A stretch of DNA of 6,300 nucleotides from an uncultured Mycoplasmatota bacterium (lineage in GTDB: Bacteria; Bacillota_I; Bacilli_A; RF39; UBA660). The notes under the pieces were generated by a model that was not told where the DNA came from, searched no databases, and saw only the letters and a list, made by a program, of their open reading frames with translations. Below, in pieces: positions 6,057 to 6,300 of the stretch (position 1 is the first letter of the stretch; every line of letters begins with the position of its first letter). Both the position numbers and the translations under genes were made by a program. Where the stretch lies: positions 1 through 6,300 of the forward strand of contig CANDHX010000084.1 of NCBI GenBank assembly GCA_947384645.1, in the 5' to 3' direction.

Positions 6057-6065
6057 AAGGAAGGA
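6057..6065 (+). promoter_or_regulatory. Ribosome-binding site of the downstream gene
   Basis: AAGGAAGGA ends nine bases before the ATG at 6075. It is purine-rich with a GGAAGG core and supports this start; there is no competing upstream start in frame. Confidence 0.65.
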
Positions 6066-6074
6066 TTTTTAAAT

Positions 6075-6300
6075 ATGCCTATAAAAAATTCTAAAACTAA
6101 AAAAGTAATAATACTCTCGTTATGTGTGATCACTCTAATATTTGCATGCATAATGGGTACGTATGCATATTTCATAATAAACACAAATAACGACAATAGG
6201 CAAAACGCCCAAATAGATACTGGGACTATGAAACTCACTTTTGCTGACGGAAATCCCACGATAAACGAAAGAATCATGTTAGGTGAAACCAAGACAAAGA
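6075..6300 (+). CDS. Putative secreted or surface protein with SipW-type signal peptide (TasA/camelysin-like), 3' end outside window
   Basis: Only 75 codons are visible. The N-terminus has a basic region (Lys4, Lys7, Lys9, Lys10), a hydrophobic stretch at about 11-26, and then GTYAYF (28-33). A polar region follows, and then IDTGTMKLTFADG (47-59). The arrangement of a signal peptide ending in G-T-x-A-x-F, then about 15 residues later a TGT-hydrophobic strand, matches the SipW-dependent signal peptides of TasA and camelysin (CalY), biofilm-fibre or surface proteins of Firmicutes. The next residues, ERIMLGETKTK, resemble the start of the beta-sandwich strand often seen in such proteins. This is a family-level resemblance read by eye; the function here, whether fibre subunit or other surface protein, is unknown. 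Cys25 in IFAC is a poor lipobox, so lipoprotein is a weaker alternative. The gene has its own promoter candidate and is probably not part of the ribosomal operon. Confidence 0.6.
   Translation, partial: MPIKNSKTKKVIILSLCVITLIFACIMGTYAYFIINTNNDNRQNAQIDTGTMKLTFADGNPTINERIMLGETKTK

Noticed and set aside
6141..6152. Lipobox around Cys25 (IFAC) in the last gene
   Set aside because: Phe at the -2 position is atypical, and the hydrophobic run followed by GTYAYF and the TGT strand fits a SipW-type signal better. Not fully excluded.
5960..6292. 110-codon minus-strand frame with hydrophobic stretches
   Set aside because: It covers the terminator and promoter and mirrors the hydrophobic signal-peptide codons of the + strand gene. 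The + strand has a good ribosome-binding site and a recognisable SipW-like N-terminus.
1..6300. CRISPR arrays, tRNA or rRNA genes, insertion sequences, riboswitches
   Set aside because: None seen: the window is almost fully occupied by coding sequence, gaps are 22 bases or less up to rplQ, and the only longer gap (5935-6074) is accounted for by a terminator, a promoter and a short leader.

Overview
The window is the distal half of the spc ribosomal-protein cluster fused to the alpha cluster of an AT-rich, Firmicutes-like (Bacilli/Mollicutes-related) bacterium. Everything lies on the + strand, in the order rpsE (5'-truncated by the window edge), rplO, secY, adk, map, infA, rpmJ, rpsM, rpsK, rpoA, rplQ, followed by a terminator, a promoter and the first 75 codons of a small secreted or surface protein gene. 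The eleven cluster genes are packed with gaps of 0-22 bases and two overlaps (adk/map 4 bp, map/infA 17 bp), so they probably form one transcription unit. It begins upstream of the window and ends at the hairpin at 5939-5961.

Functionally, the cluster joins four small-subunit or large-subunit ribosomal protein groups (S5, S13, S11; L15, L36, L17) to the protein-export channel SecY, adenylate kinase, methionine aminopeptidase, initiation factor IF-1 and the RNA polymerase alpha subunit. Ribosome assembly, initiation, N-terminal processing, export, nucleotide balance and transcription capacity are thus made together.

The lineage clues are as follows. rpmD (L30) is absent between rpsE and rplO, and there is no room for it. 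rpsD (S4) is absent between rpsK and rpoA, as in Bacilli and unlike most Clostridia. adk ends in TGA and tryptophans are TGG, so the genetic code is the standard one and not the UGA=Trp code of Mycoplasma/Spiroplasma. Adenylate kinase carries a four-cysteine LID of the Gram-positive type. Together these fit an uncultured-type Bacilli/RF39-like relative of the Mollicutes, but that placement is an inference.

After rplQ, the ecfA1-ecfA2-ecfT-truA block usual in many Bacilli is not seen. A strong-looking -35 box and extended -10 lead into a gene whose N-terminus resembles SipW-type signal peptides of TasA/camelysin (CalY) proteins. The gene is cut by the right edge. No entirely new system is evident. 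The most unusual points are residue changes at normally near-invariant sites: the SecY C5-loop Arg replaced by Thr, an altered adenylate kinase P-loop and AMP-site motif, and GLG for GPG in S11. The lone SipW-type gene is also worth attention.
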